Shown piece after piece: positions 43,132 through 51,912 of a DNA stretch of 64,000 bases. Position numbers and translations under genes: made by a program. Every line of letters begins with the position of its first letter. Position 1 is the stretch's first letter. Below the pieces are notes generated by a model. It had not been told where the DNA came from. It saw only the letters and a program-made list of their open reading frames with translations, and ran no database searches. This stretch comes from JADJSS01 sp046329815 (lineage in GTDB: Bacteria; Bacteroidota; Bacteroidia; Chitinophagales; JADIYW01), in the NCBI GenBank assembly GCA_046329815.1, contig JAXLTY010000002.1, forward strand, positions 496,001-560,000, written 5' to 3'.

Positions 43132-43444
43132 AAAATTGCAAAGAAGTAGTGTAAATAGTATTCTTATATCATAATTTTTATATTCAATGTAATAAACTTT
43201 ATATTTCTATAGTTTTAAGTTCTTGAAACAAATATGTAGTTAATGTTATTTCTATTACATTGCTAACATCATACTTTTAAATTATAAATTTTGTTATTTT
43301 TGGTTAATTTCATAACAGTATTCTATAAAATCAATAAACTGATTAAATCAAAACAAGAAGATAAAGGCGAGCCAGAAAAATGTTTTTAATGAAGTTGTTG
43401 TTGGAAGTAAATATTTAACAATATCTATGTAAAACTAAAATCAT
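43132..43444. other. spacer with the missing signal-peptide coding stretch
   Basis: The left 35-40 bp encode the signal-like stretch that belongs to the VWA gene. The remainder is A/T-rich. I see no further frame, hairpin or repeat that I can support, and no TAnnTTTG box with the right spacing. Confidence 0.5.
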
Positions 43445-44218
43445 TCAGTTTTTTAGTTTTCCTTCTAAATCATAGTACAACCATTTGCCTGTTTTAATGC
43501 CTGATTTATAATAACCTTTGCTTTCAGGATTTCCGTTAAAATAATAAGTTTCACAAAAACCGTCTTTATATCCGTTTTTGTAATAGCATTTTCTGAATAA
43601 ATGTGTACTATGATTTTCATACCAAAATACAGCTTCGCCGTTTCTCAAATTATTATTATATCGAATTTCATCAATAATACCTGTTGAGTTGTTAGCAATT
43701 CGCTGGATCAATATCGTATCAGCATTTAAACGTTTGCTTGTTAAATGTGAACCAGGATCTATTGGTATTTTAATTCTTAGTGAGCCATCCGGTTTCAAAA
43801 CTGTATAAAAGTGTTCATTTCTATTTTTGATGATTTTGTCGAGCAGATATATTCTTTCCATTGAATCATAAAATAAATACTTGTAAGTGAAATCGACAGA
43901 CAGTACATTATTGCTCAATTGTTTAGATTCAAAATAATCTGTATTGAAACTCGCGTCTAAGTTTTCAAACGAATCTAACTTGATTTGGCACCATGCTGTC
44001 CATCCTCTGTGTACTGCTTCAGGAATAAAAACCAACTGACCGCTGAATGAAGAAAATTCCATTTTTTCTCTTATAGTTTCTTCTTCGTTTCTTGTGTCAA
44101 GAATTGCCTGATAACTTGATTTCTTAGGCATATAAGAATAGGATTCGTATAATGTTGTTAATGTGAAGAATGTAATGAAAATAAACAGGAAAAATAATAT
44201 TCTTAATATGATTCTCAT
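43445..44218 (-). CDS. MORN/YwqK-like repeat protein
   Basis: A 257-residue protein with one N-terminal hydrophobic helix (about 4-25). The C-terminal third holds YwqK-type MORN-like repeats: NLRNGEAVFWYENHSTHLF, KNGYKDGFCETYYFNG and KSGIKTGKWLYYDLEGK. Such proteins are abundant in Bacteroidota and often carry the misleading label 'toxin-antitoxin YwqK family antitoxin'. There is no toxin partner here. Likely envelope-associated; function unknown. Confidence 0.7.
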   Translation of the reverse strand: MRIILRILFFLFIFITFFTLTTLYESYSYMPKKSSYQAILDTRNEEETIREKMEFSSFSGQLVFIPEAVHRGWTAWCQIKLDSFENLDASFNTDYFESKQLSNNVLSVDFTYKYLFYDSMERIYLLDKIIKNRNEHFYTVLKPDGSLRIKIPIDPGSHLTSKRLNADTILIQRIANNSTGIIDEIRYNNNLRNGEAVFWYENHSTHLFRKCYYKNGYKDGFCETYYFNGNPESKGYYKSGIKTGKWLYYDLEGKLKN

Positions 44219-44369
44219 CGATAATTAATAGAAGTAATTAACATGGCGATCGTTCTTATACTATCAAATATAATAAAAAACTAGAGATTGCAGAATTTTG
44301 AACATTCTTTGTTTTTAAAATGTTTTATTTACATTTAGATACAATATTAATGAATTTTAAGAACAGTTT

Positions 44370-44816
44370 ATGTTTGCTCCAATTTTATACTTTTTTATGT
44401 TATTGATGACAACCGGCGAAAATGCTTATCAGAAAGCAGAAGCGCAAGCGAAGCTGGCTTTGTCGTTGCCACATGAAGACTCAGATTCTTTTTCTTTTTG
44501 CAATGATAAAATTAAATCTATTATTCGGAGAGACTCCATATTGAATACACCAGGACACATTGGTACGGAATACAATTATCCGATTTACAAATACGAAACG
44601 GAAATTATTTATTATAAAAACCGAACTATCGCAGCTATTGAAAAAAAACAAATAGAACTAAAACGGTATCAGTATAATGGTGTTACAACTGGCATTCAAA
44701 TAATTACGACAATGGATTCGGTGAATACCTTTTATTTTGATCAGGAACAACATTTAATCACACATGCGCAACTACTCGAAATACAGGAAAAGTTGTGCAG
44801 TAAAAGCAAAGAATAA
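44370..44816 (+). CDS. hypothetical protein
   Basis: A 148-residue protein. Its start (MFAPILYFFMLLMTTGENAYQ) is a weak signal-peptide-like stretch, followed by a helical segment rich in Ala/Glu and beta strands (YEIIYYKN, TGIQIITTMDSVNTFYFD). I do not recognise a family. It faces its neighbours on both sides, so context gives no hint. Confidence 0.45.
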   Translation: MFAPILYFFMLLMTTGENAYQKAEAQAKLALSLPHEDSDSFSFCNDKIKSIIRRDSILNTPGHIGTEYNYPIYKYETEIIYYKNRTIAAIEKKQIELKRYQYNGVTTGIQIITTMDSVNTFYFDQEQHLITHAQLLEIQEKLCSKSKE

Positions 44817-44846
44817 TCACTAATAATAATTGGAAAATTTGAATAG

Positions 44847-45968
44847 CTAATTATTCAGTTGATATACATCAGAACAATATCCAATTTTAATTTGTGAGTA
44901 AGCAATCCAATTATTCCATTCAACATCTTGTCGCAATCTGTTTAATGTATTAAAGCCGTTTCGAGCTATTTCAATGCGTTGCTGTGCATTTGATAAATCG
45001 GTTATTGAAGCAGGCAGTTTAATGATATATCCATTTTGCGCTTCTTTATTTTTATTGGTTCCAATAAAAATATCGCCAAAAAACACAAACTGTTTTCCTG
45101 TGATGCGTAACAAAAATTCATTCAAATCAGCAAACTGTTGCATAAACGGCGCATTCCACATCGGTTGTAAAATATAAATTTGCTCGTGCGCACCAAACTG
45201 TATGGCTGCATCTGTTTGTATATTGCTGAATGTCGTACAATCATGATTATTCAATGCATCTTCAGCTTGTTTTTGCAACATAAAACCTTGCTTTGCTTCC
45301 GGTGATAGCCAACTCTGGTTCATCATTTTTGCAGCACCGAGATTACGATTCATAATGGCAAATGGGCCAATATCTGTTAGTACATTTAATTGTCCGTTTA
45401 TTAATTCATTACACGTTTCAAGTAAAACGATATTAATGTCGGTACCATTTACCGGAACATGAAAATTATCTGCCAGGAAGTTTTGACGCATGGAAAGTGC
45501 CAGCACCAAACCGGAACGTACATCTTCGGCAACAAATACACCTAACTGAACCCACATAAATTCAGGATAAGCACGCTGCAGCGCATCATAACTCATTAAT
45601 ACAAAAGCATTCTTTGCTAAAATAATTTTTGATAGATCGCCATTGTAAAATACAGTGGCTTTTTGAATTACAGTGTTTATATGCTGCGAGAAATTTGCAC
45701 GAACTGCATTGTAATAATCCTGTGAGTTAGCATTGATATCTAAACCATTTGATAAAGAAGTTACATCGTTTGCAATAACTCTGATTTCATTCATCAAGGC
45801 ACGTTCTGAAGCAGGTAACTGCGTGGTGTCTAACGCCAGATTTTCTAAAGAATGTAAAAATGTTTCTTTTTGCGTTTGATTCAGGCAATCAGTCGTTGTG
45901 GTTATTTTTTCGCAGTTCGTTAAACATAAAACGGAAATCAAGTATAAACTAAAAATTAAAAGGCGCAT
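44847..45968 (-). CDS. predicted lipoprotein, unknown function
   Basis: A 373-residue helical protein with a lipoprotein signal (YLISVLCLTNCEK, lipid-modified Cys near 19). The mature part contains FVLMSYDALQRAYPEFMWVQ, VFVAEDVRSGLVLALSM and FFGDIFIGTNKNKEAQN. It has no low-complexity sequence and is not recognised; the long alpha-helical pattern recalls some fungal and bacterial DUF proteins, but I will not assign one. Monocistronic, divergent from purS. Confidence 0.6.
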   Translation of the reverse strand: MRLLIFSLYLISVLCLTNCEKITTTTDCLNQTQKETFLHSLENLALDTTQLPASERALMNEIRVIANDVTSLSNGLDINANSQDYYNAVRANFSQHINTVIQKATVFYNGDLSKIILAKNAFVLMSYDALQRAYPEFMWVQLGVFVAEDVRSGLVLALSMRQNFLADNFHVPVNGTDINIVLLETCNELINGQLNVLTDIGPFAIMNRNLGAAKMMNQSWLSPEAKQGFMLQKQAEDALNNHDCTTFSNIQTDAAIQFGAHEQIYILQPMWNAPFMQQFADLNEFLLRITGKQFVFFGDIFIGTNKNKEAQNGYIIKLPASITDLSNAQQRIEIARNGFNTLNRLRQDVEWNNWIAYSQIKIGYCSDVYQLNN

Positions 45969-46071
45969 TCAGATTATTTAAACAATGATACTCAATTTTG
46001 AATGATTTTTAAAGCGTATGTTATATTTTGTTTACTGCGTAATTCATGATAAATGATTCATATTATTTCTT

Positions 46072-46079
46072 TATTTTTG
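46072..46079 (+). promoter_or_regulatory. -7 box (TATTTTTG) of purS
   Basis: A perfect TAnnTTTG, 29 nt before the ATG at 46109. It lies inside a longer reading frame, which supports the downstream start for purS. Confidence 0.45.
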
Positions 46080-46108
46080 ACCATTACTTACCAATTATTA
46101 TTTTAACT

Positions 46109-46354
46109 ATGTTATACACAGCCGAAATAAATGTAATGCCATTAAAAGAATTATTGGATCCGCAAGGAAAAGCCGTAGAAAGTAGTTTGAATAAACTGGA
46201 TTTTCATGCGTCTAATGTTCGTATAGGAAAACATATAACACTCAAAATTGAAGCAATATCTAAAGAAGATGCAACACAAAAAGTAGAAGAAGCTTGCAAA
46301 AAACTGTTGCACAATCCGGTGATGGAATACTACGAATTCAAAATAGGCGAGTAG
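46109..46354 (+). CDS. purS: phosphoribosylformylglycinamidine synthase subunit PurS
   Basis: An 81-residue protein matching PurS (compare LLDPQGKAVESSLNKL and NVRIGKHITLKIEA with the Bacillus protein's VLDPQG...VQ and DVRIGKYMELTIE). PurS bridges PurQ (glutaminase) and small PurL in step four of purine synthesis. The ATG at 46109 is chosen over 46046 because it gives the PurS N-terminus and normal length and leaves the -7 box upstream. No purL or purQ is nearby. Confidence 0.9.
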   Translation: MLYTAEINVMPLKELLDPQGKAVESSLNKLDFHASNVRIGKHITLKIEAISKEDATQKVEEACKKLLHNPVMEYYEFKIGE

Positions 46355-46355
46355 T

Positions 46356-46379
46356 AGTTTTATCTAAAACTGTTTTATT
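46356..46379 (+). terminator. terminator after purS
   Basis: Perfect 6-bp stem AGTTTT/AAAACT with an ATCT loop, followed by GTTTTATTT. Weak because the stem is A/T-rich. Confidence 0.45.
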
Positions 46380-46384
46380 TTATT

Positions 46385-47593
46385 TTATTTGTATTCATCA
46401 TTCACGCGACGTACTTTAAAAGTGCCATTCAATATAGTGATACTTGGTCTTGTGGTTGAAAAATCATTATGATCTTTTAATGTTCCGGTTCCTGAAAAAG
46501 TGCCTTCTATAAAACCACCAACAGGCGCCCATTTTGTAATAGTAATCGTCATGTTTTCCGGCAATATTGTAATCGTATTATCTATGTTGCTGCTCCACAT
46601 TATTGAATAATCATAATCACTTTGATATGTTGCAGTAACAGTACCTGTTGTACGAATGATTGGCAAAGAAGCATGAAAGAACAAATTTTCATTCTTATCA
46701 TCAGACAAATAAAAATCAATATGTGATTCCTGTAATATTTTTGGATTCGGATTGTGGTTTCGCAAGCGCGCACTGTTTGCCAAATCATGTTTAGTAGAAG
46801 TAATAACGATTTTTTTTGTAGTTCCATCTTCATAAACCAATGTATAGCTTACGGTATTTGCACTGTTGATTGGTGTTATTGGTTGCTCTACAAAATATTT
46901 TTTTAATTCACTTTCAGAAATATCATCTGTAATTTTTCCGGAACCGATTAAACCATTAATTTTTGTCCAGTTCATCTGCTTTATAAATAAATCAGCTACA
47001 GCAGCATTAGCATGAATGATTACTTTTATACTTTGTATTACTGTACCAAACGTATTGTTCGGATTCGATTTAATGCAATATTGTCCGTCTTCTGCGTAAG
47101 GTACGAATGTCCATTTGTCGCCGATGAATGCAATTGTATATTCTTGTTTAGCTTTGTCTCTGTACACATTTTTTGCATAAGAAGTATTGATTTTCTCAAA
47201 TGGCGTAACAGCAAAGTTACAAGTGTTATTCGTATTTATGTGAAATTCAATTTCGCAACGTGAAGCAGCATCAATAAAATTGAAATCTTCTGCTGTTTTA
47301 GCATTACGGGCTTTTTCTATCAAAGCATTATCCGCTTTTTCTAATTTGTAAACGATCTTATATGTATGATCGAAAATATCTGTTTTTGAAAAATCCATGC
47401 TATTATACCAGCCGGTTGTTCCTTCAATTTTAGATTCGTCTTCTATCATCCAATTGTCAACTTCTCTTGGCATTGCTTCCGATATAGTTTGTAAAACGCG
47501 CAGATCTTCATCAGTTTCTGCTTTTGTAGCAGGCCGTTGTGCGAATAGTTGTATGCTTAATACGAGAAATCCGAAAAAGAATAAATTTTTCAT
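46385..47593 (-). CDS. secreted protein, unknown, with Bacteroidota GTFxG closing domain
   Basis: A 402-residue exported protein; the ATG at 47593 (MKNLFFFGFLVLSIQLFAQ) gives a clean signal peptide and is preferred over 47599. Beta-rich throughout. The C-terminus (IEGTFSGTGTL, PSITILNGTFKVRRV) resembles the end of the lipoprotein at 33393-33917. Separated from the next upstream gene by a strong terminator, so transcribed on its own. Not assigned a function. Confidence 0.62.
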   Translation of the reverse strand: MKNLFFFGFLVLSIQLFAQRPATKAETDEDLRVLQTISEAMPREVDNWMIEDESKIEGTTGWYNSMDFSKTDIFDHTYKIVYKLEKADNALIEKARNAKTAEDFNFIDAASRCEIEFHINTNNTCNFAVTPFEKINTSYAKNVYRDKAKQEYTIAFIGDKWTFVPYAEDGQYCIKSNPNNTFGTVIQSIKVIIHANAAVADLFIKQMNWTKINGLIGSGKITDDISESELKKYFVEQPITPINSANTVSYTLVYEDGTTKKIVITSTKHDLANSARLRNHNPNPKILQESHIDFYLSDDKNENLFFHASLPIIRTTGTVTATYQSDYDYSIMWSSNIDNTITILPENMTITITKWAPVGGFIEGTFSGTGTLKDHNDFSTTRPSITILNGTFKVRRVNDEYK

Positions 47594-47633
47594 GAACATT
47601 ATTTTGTGTAAAAATACTGCTTGTATGTAAAAT

Positions 47634-47661
47634 AAAAATTCCTCTTTTTAGAGGAATTTTT
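47634..47661 (-). terminator. strong terminator (12-bp stem)
   Basis: Perfect 12-bp stem AAAAATTCCTCT/AGAGGAATTTTT with a 4-nt loop and T-rich flanks on both sides. On the minus strand it ends the 653-residue gene. Confidence 0.85.
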
Positions 47662-47676
47662 TGCCTCATTCTTTAT

Positions 47677-49638
47677 TTATTGTTTCGTAAAACTTACGCT
47701 GACATCGGCATTGGTAATCGTGATAATTTGTTGTTCCGGCTGACAACCACTTACTTTTAGCGTATGCGTTCCGGCTGGCAGATAAGCAGTGAATTTTCCT
47801 TGTTTATTTGTAGAAACAGAGATATTACTGCTAAGAATTTCCACTAGCTTATTCTCAACTGGCGCGCCATTGCTTGTTTTCACCGTACCGTTTACTTTGT
47901 ATCTTACAATATCTTTTGGATAGAGATTAATAGTAGTGTCATTGCCAAATACTGTTATATTATTTACAGGTTCTAAATTATATTCTTCGTTCATGTAAAA
48001 ACCAACCTTATCCGATTTTCCTTCTTCCATTAATCTAATAACAGATTCAGGAGCAATGTACAACACATTGTTTGCATCACCTACAAAGTCATCATCAGCA
48101 TTATTATCTGAAATAAATACTTTGTCTTTATTGAGATTTTTATTGTTTATGTCAAAAGCATTCACATAAAAACCTCTCACATCTTTTCGTTTGTATTTAA
48201 AAACCAACGTTGTATCAGGGCCAACGCTTGATATATTGTTGATAGATAATGGTAAAAAATTATCTACAGTAAATGAAAGTTTTGTCGGTGTTTTATCAGT
48301 AATGCCATCTATGGTAGCAGCAGTAAAGATATTTTCACCATTTGCTGTACTTTCCTGATGCGCTACTTCGATGCCATTTTTTTTAACTTTTGCTGTTGTG
48401 TATCCTATTGGCTTGTTGGTATTTTCATTGATTGCTTTTACAGAAATATTTCTTGATTTAGTATTTTTTTGAGTAGTATCAGCATTGTTTCCAAACCAAT
48501 CCGGCGGATAATCATCTTTATCCATCAAAGGTACCCAAGGTAATCGAGGTTCGTCTGTTTCAGGTGGCAATTCACCACCAGGATATTCATCAAATGTCGG
48601 TTCTTTCTTCTGAAATGCTATCATGATACTGGCTCTGATACCAAATTGTTTTCCTTCAAATTCTTTCTTGTAATATGAGCCATCAGGATTATTTGGATGA
48701 TTAACAACAGGGTCATTAAAATTATCTCGAAGTGTTATTGTATATACATAACGATTACCTGTCTGCGCAAATGCTGTTTCTTCCAGTAAAGCATTGGTTA
48801 GTCTGAAAGCCATAAACTCACCTAAATTCGTAATGTCTTTATAAGGTATTTCTCTTCCGTTTTGATCAATGCCTTCTTTAGAATTATACAAGATGGAATT
48901 TTTAATCAACTCATTTAAACCTAAAGTATATTGTGTAACAAATTCACTTACGTCTGCTGCAGGTACAGTATTCTTTGGACAACCTTCATCGCCACTACTG
49001 CTGCCACCTTGCAATCCTTGCATAGATAATTCTGCTTCAGGCAGCCAATTTCGTATTTCCACTCTTCTGTTTTTCAGATTTAAACGCATTTGGATATCAT
49101 AGCTTTCAGTCGGTGCTAATTTGATAGTACCGCTTCCTTCACCGGTGGTAGAAAGTATTTCCTTGCATTCTACATCTTTATTAAAACCTTCATTAGTAGC
49201 AATGTCATGCTTGGTAGATATGTAATTAGTGAAAATATTTTTTGTACAGGATATTTGTTTGTATTCACCATAAGTGGTACCTGTAATTCCGTTATTTTTT
49301 CTGGTTAATATTTTTGTATCTTCTGTTCTTCCAAAATTCAGAATACCTGTTTCTGGCTCAGTGGTAAGTTCGAAATTAGTGCCTTTTATTTCTCCTTGTG
49401 TTCTGAATAATACTTTCCAGTTTGACCATGCTTCTGTTTTTTCATCACCTTCTCGTACTTCGCCACTTGTTTTTATTTCGTGCAAGCGATACGTATTTTG
49501 ATTACTGACTAACTCAACATTATATTTTACTAACACATAGTAACGGTTATTCTGATTAGTAGTTGTTGTGGTTTGTGATTGTGCAACAGCAACAAAAATA
49601 GTAAAGAAGAAAAGTGATGACAGAATTATTTTTTTCAT
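47677..49638 (-). CDS. secreted protein with carboxypeptidase-regulatory-like C-terminus
   Basis: A 653-residue exported protein. Signal peptide (MKKIILSSLFFFTIFVAVAQ). The N-terminal half is beta-rich and of unknown type, with a Gly/Ser-rich stretch GGSSSGDEGCPKN near 220. From about 395 on there are repeated small beta-sandwich units of the carboxypeptidase-regulatory / PEGA kind (ISVKAINENTNKPIGYTTAK; VNGTVKTSNGAPVENKLVEI; GKFTAYLPAGTHTLKVSGC). Such domains often hold surface proteins together. Flanked by strong terminators on both sides, so monocistronic. Confidence 0.65.
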   Translation of the reverse strand: MKKIILSSLFFFTIFVAVAQSQTTTTTNQNNRYYVLVKYNVELVSNQNTYRLHEIKTSGEVREGDEKTEAWSNWKVLFRTQGEIKGTNFELTTEPETGILNFGRTEDTKILTRKNNGITGTTYGEYKQISCTKNIFTNYISTKHDIATNEGFNKDVECKEILSTTGEGSGTIKLAPTESYDIQMRLNLKNRRVEIRNWLPEAELSMQGLQGGSSSGDEGCPKNTVPAADVSEFVTQYTLGLNELIKNSILYNSKEGIDQNGREIPYKDITNLGEFMAFRLTNALLEETAFAQTGNRYVYTITLRDNFNDPVVNHPNNPDGSYYKKEFEGKQFGIRASIMIAFQKKEPTFDEYPGGELPPETDEPRLPWVPLMDKDDYPPDWFGNNADTTQKNTKSRNISVKAINENTNKPIGYTTAKVKKNGIEVAHQESTANGENIFTAATIDGITDKTPTKLSFTVDNFLPLSINNISSVGPDTTLVFKYKRKDVRGFYVNAFDINNKNLNKDKVFISDNNADDDFVGDANNVLYIAPESVIRLMEEGKSDKVGFYMNEEYNLEPVNNITVFGNDTTINLYPKDIVRYKVNGTVKTSNGAPVENKLVEILSSNISVSTNKQGKFTAYLPAGTHTLKVSGCQPEQQIITITNADVSVSFTKQ

Positions 49639-49653
49639 CGTGTAGGTTTTAGA

Positions 49654-49699
49654 TAAAAAAAGCAGGTGTGATAATTATATTTTTTTATCACACTTGCTT
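49654..49699 (-). terminator. strong terminator (15-bp stem)
   Basis: Stem AAGCAGGTGTGATAA (49660-49674) with TTATCACACTTGCTT (49685-49699), one G-T pair. On the minus strand it is followed by a T-run, so it ends the 322-residue gene. Confidence 0.85.
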
Positions 49700-49726
49700 C
49701 TTGTGATTTTCATATTTTTATGATTT

Positions 49727-50695
49727 TTACTTTAATTCACTCAGCCATTGTGCGGCGGCGGCTCTGGCAATATCTGCGTTAGCTTTACCTGCGCGATATA
49801 TATATTTCCATCTGTTGTCTTTTTTTTCATAGTCGTCTCTTGCAAATTTTCTTCCATTTAATTTTGCATCAAAATCTACCGTATTTATTATAGCTGTAGA
49901 ATTTATTAATGCGGCTTTTAGATTTGCCTTTGCATCAGCATGCAGTAAATAAGACGTAAGATCTTTTGCTTGTTTCTGATAGCTTGCCAATAATTTTTCT
50001 TTTTCTTTTTTAAATTCTGCATCTAAACCTGCTTCTCTTTTTTTAGCATTCTCATCTGTAAATTCTTTGTCAATGCCTTGCTGTGCTCCATCTTTTCCTT
50101 CTTGCATTCCTGCTTTCGCCTGTTGCAGCATTTGCTGAATCTGTTCAGGTGTTAAACCACTTTGAGCTGCCAATTGAGGATTGTTTTGCAACATTTTCAT
50201 AGCTGCATCAACACCTTTATCAGATGAATTCAGGTTAGACATGGTTGACTTTTCGTATTCTTCTTTGCTTACTGCTTTTCTTCCTTCAATGTATTGTTTT
50301 TCTAATTGCTTTAGATCAGTATCGTATTGTTGCCAAAGTTTTGTGGTATCTGCATAGAAAGGAAATGGTTTTTGTTTGGCCAATTCTGCATTGTATGCCT
50401 GCTTGAATGCGTCGCTATTGTAGTATTGCTTAACGTATTTAATCAACGCGTCAGCTGTTTCTTTTTTATCTAAACCATTCTTGAAAAAAGTTCTTATCAA
50501 TACAATATTTGATGACTCGAATCTGAAATCAAAAAACGTAGAATTCTTTTCTTCTCTGCCGTATAAAGCAATATTTACAACCTGTTTTTGTAAATCTTTT
50601 TCTGTTAAACCTGTTTGTGTAAATACACTTTCTGCAACAGTGAAAGCAGAACAAATAATGAAAACTACTACTGCTATTAAAATTATTTTTTTCAT
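49727..50695 (-). CDS. secreted helical protein, unknown function
   Basis: A 322-residue exported protein (signal peptide ending SAFTVAES, near 22). The body is alpha-helical and charged, with a Gln/Met-rich middle (LTPEQIQQMLQQAKAGMQEG) and a lysine/glutamate-rich stretch (EFKKEKEKLLASYQKQAKD). I see no recognised domain. It starts 13 bp after the OmpA gene's stop, so the two are likely co-transcribed; a helical periplasmic partner of the OmpA protein is plausible but not shown. Confidence 0.6.
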   Translation of the reverse strand: MKKIILIAVVVFIICSAFTVAESVFTQTGLTEKDLQKQVVNIALYGREEKNSTFFDFRFESSNIVLIRTFFKNGLDKKETADALIKYVKQYYNSDAFKQAYNAELAKQKPFPFYADTTKLWQQYDTDLKQLEKQYIEGRKAVSKEEYEKSTMSNLNSSDKGVDAAMKMLQNNPQLAAQSGLTPEQIQQMLQQAKAGMQEGKDGAQQGIDKEFTDENAKKREAGLDAEFKKEKEKLLASYQKQAKDLTSYLLHADAKANLKAALINSTAIINTVDFDAKLNGRKFARDDYEKKDNRWKYIYRAGKANADIARAAAAQWLSELK

Positions 50696-50708
50696 TTATT
50701 GTTTAGTT

Positions 50709-51824
50709 TTATTGTTTTACAAATTCAACGCGCCTGTTGTTGGCTTTGCCGTTATCCGTTGTGTTATCAGCAATTGGCATTGTTTTGCCATAACCTTTTG
50801 TTGTGAATCTGGAAGCATCAATTCCTAGTGCAATCAATTGTTTTTTTACGGCATCAGCACGTTCTTGCGAAAGTTTTAAATTGTAAGCGGCATCGCCATC
50901 GCCGTCCGTGTGACCGCCAATTTCAAATTTCAATTCCGGATGCGCTTTCATCATTTCAACAATACGGTTGAGTTCGCCCATGCTTTCCGGCTTTATCGTT
51001 GCTTTGTTGTAATCGAAATTGATACCACGTGCAATAAATTTTGCATCTACACTGGAAGTTAATTGTTTGTATGGATCTTTCAAACCTGCAGCAATTCTTA
51101 TATTTTTAAAAAATATTTGAATAGCATTTTCTTCTTTGCTTGGTCCTTCGCTGTACAAATAAAAAGAAGCAGGTTGTCCTTCAACAGAAACATTCATCAC
51201 ACGTTGATTATTCAGATACACTTTCATAGTCGTTTCAGTTACTGCAATTGAAACATGCACCCATTTATCATTTAATTCATGATCGTCAGTAAATTGATCT
51301 TCAAACTGACTTTTAAATGTACTGGAAGTTCCGTTGAAATTTAAAACACCTGTTGTTGTTATACCTAAATCGTGATCAGAAAAATCACCTAATTTTTCAG
51401 GAACTTTATCTACATCTGCTGAGTGAAAAGTAACCCAGAATTGGCCGGAAGCGCCATTACTCATTGCTTCACTCATTTTTTTGCTATTACTTTTGAATAA
51501 GTAATCAAATTCGATAGTAAAACGCTTAGGCAAGTAGTCATACTTTTTCATGCGTGGATACATGCCTGTATAAAAACCATCTAAAAATCCGGCAACATTT
51601 TCATTGTTGATCTTTGTAATCTCAACATTTCCGGTAGTTACTTTCCATCGTGACGGAATTTCATCAGTGTTTTCATTGACAAAATTATCTTCAAAAATAA
51701 CACTATCGCCTGGCACAAAATCAAACCTAGCGTACGACTTTAAGGTCTGTTGATTGTCAGTTTGCGCAAAATTTAATTGGAATAGCATCAAAAAAGACGC
51801 AATACACAAAATTTGTTTTCTCAT
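50709..51824 (-). CDS. OmpA family peptidoglycan-binding protein
   Basis: A 371-residue exported protein using the ATG at 51824 (MRKQILCIASFLMLFQLNFAQ). The N-terminal part is a concanavalin-like beta region (about 40-240, with IEFDYLFKSNSKK). The C-terminal OmpA domain (about 265-371) has INFDYNKATIKPESMGELNR, GGHTDGDGDAAYNLKLSQER and GYGKTMPIADN...NRRVEF, which bind the peptidoglycan diamino acid. It anchors the outer membrane to the cell wall. First gene of a pair with the 322-residue protein; a -7 box lies upstream. Confidence 0.87.
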   Translation of the reverse strand: MRKQILCIASFLMLFQLNFAQTDNQQTLKSYARFDFVPGDSVIFEDNFVNENTDEIPSRWKVTTGNVEITKINNENVAGFLDGFYTGMYPRMKKYDYLPKRFTIEFDYLFKSNSKKMSEAMSNGASGQFWVTFHSADVDKVPEKLGDFSDHDLGITTTGVLNFNGTSSTFKSQFEDQFTDDHELNDKWVHVSIAVTETTMKVYLNNQRVMNVSVEGQPASFYLYSEGPSKEENAIQIFFKNIRIAAGLKDPYKQLTSSVDAKFIARGINFDYNKATIKPESMGELNRIVEMMKAHPELKFEIGGHTDGDGDAAYNLKLSQERADAVKKQLIALGIDASRFTTKGYGKTMPIADNTTDNGKANNRRVEFVKQ

Positions 51825-51854
51825 GGTTTCTGTAAATTTTAAGTTTTTATGGTT

Positions 51855-51862
51855 CAAAAATA
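51855..51862 (-). promoter_or_regulatory. -7 box (TATTTTTG) for the OmpA gene
   Basis: A perfect TAnnTTTG on the minus strand about 30 nt before the ATG at 51824. The divergent gene begins at 51913, so both use an 88-bp spacer. Confidence 0.45.
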
Positions 51863-51912
51863 GAATATTATTTAGTACCTTTTTCGGACAAAATCGCCTT
51901 TTACTTACGCAC

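Noticed and set aside
43445..44218. Toxin-antitoxin module because of the YwqK-like repeats
   Set aside because: No toxin gene nearby; MORN-like YwqK repeats are common in Bacteroidota envelope proteins.
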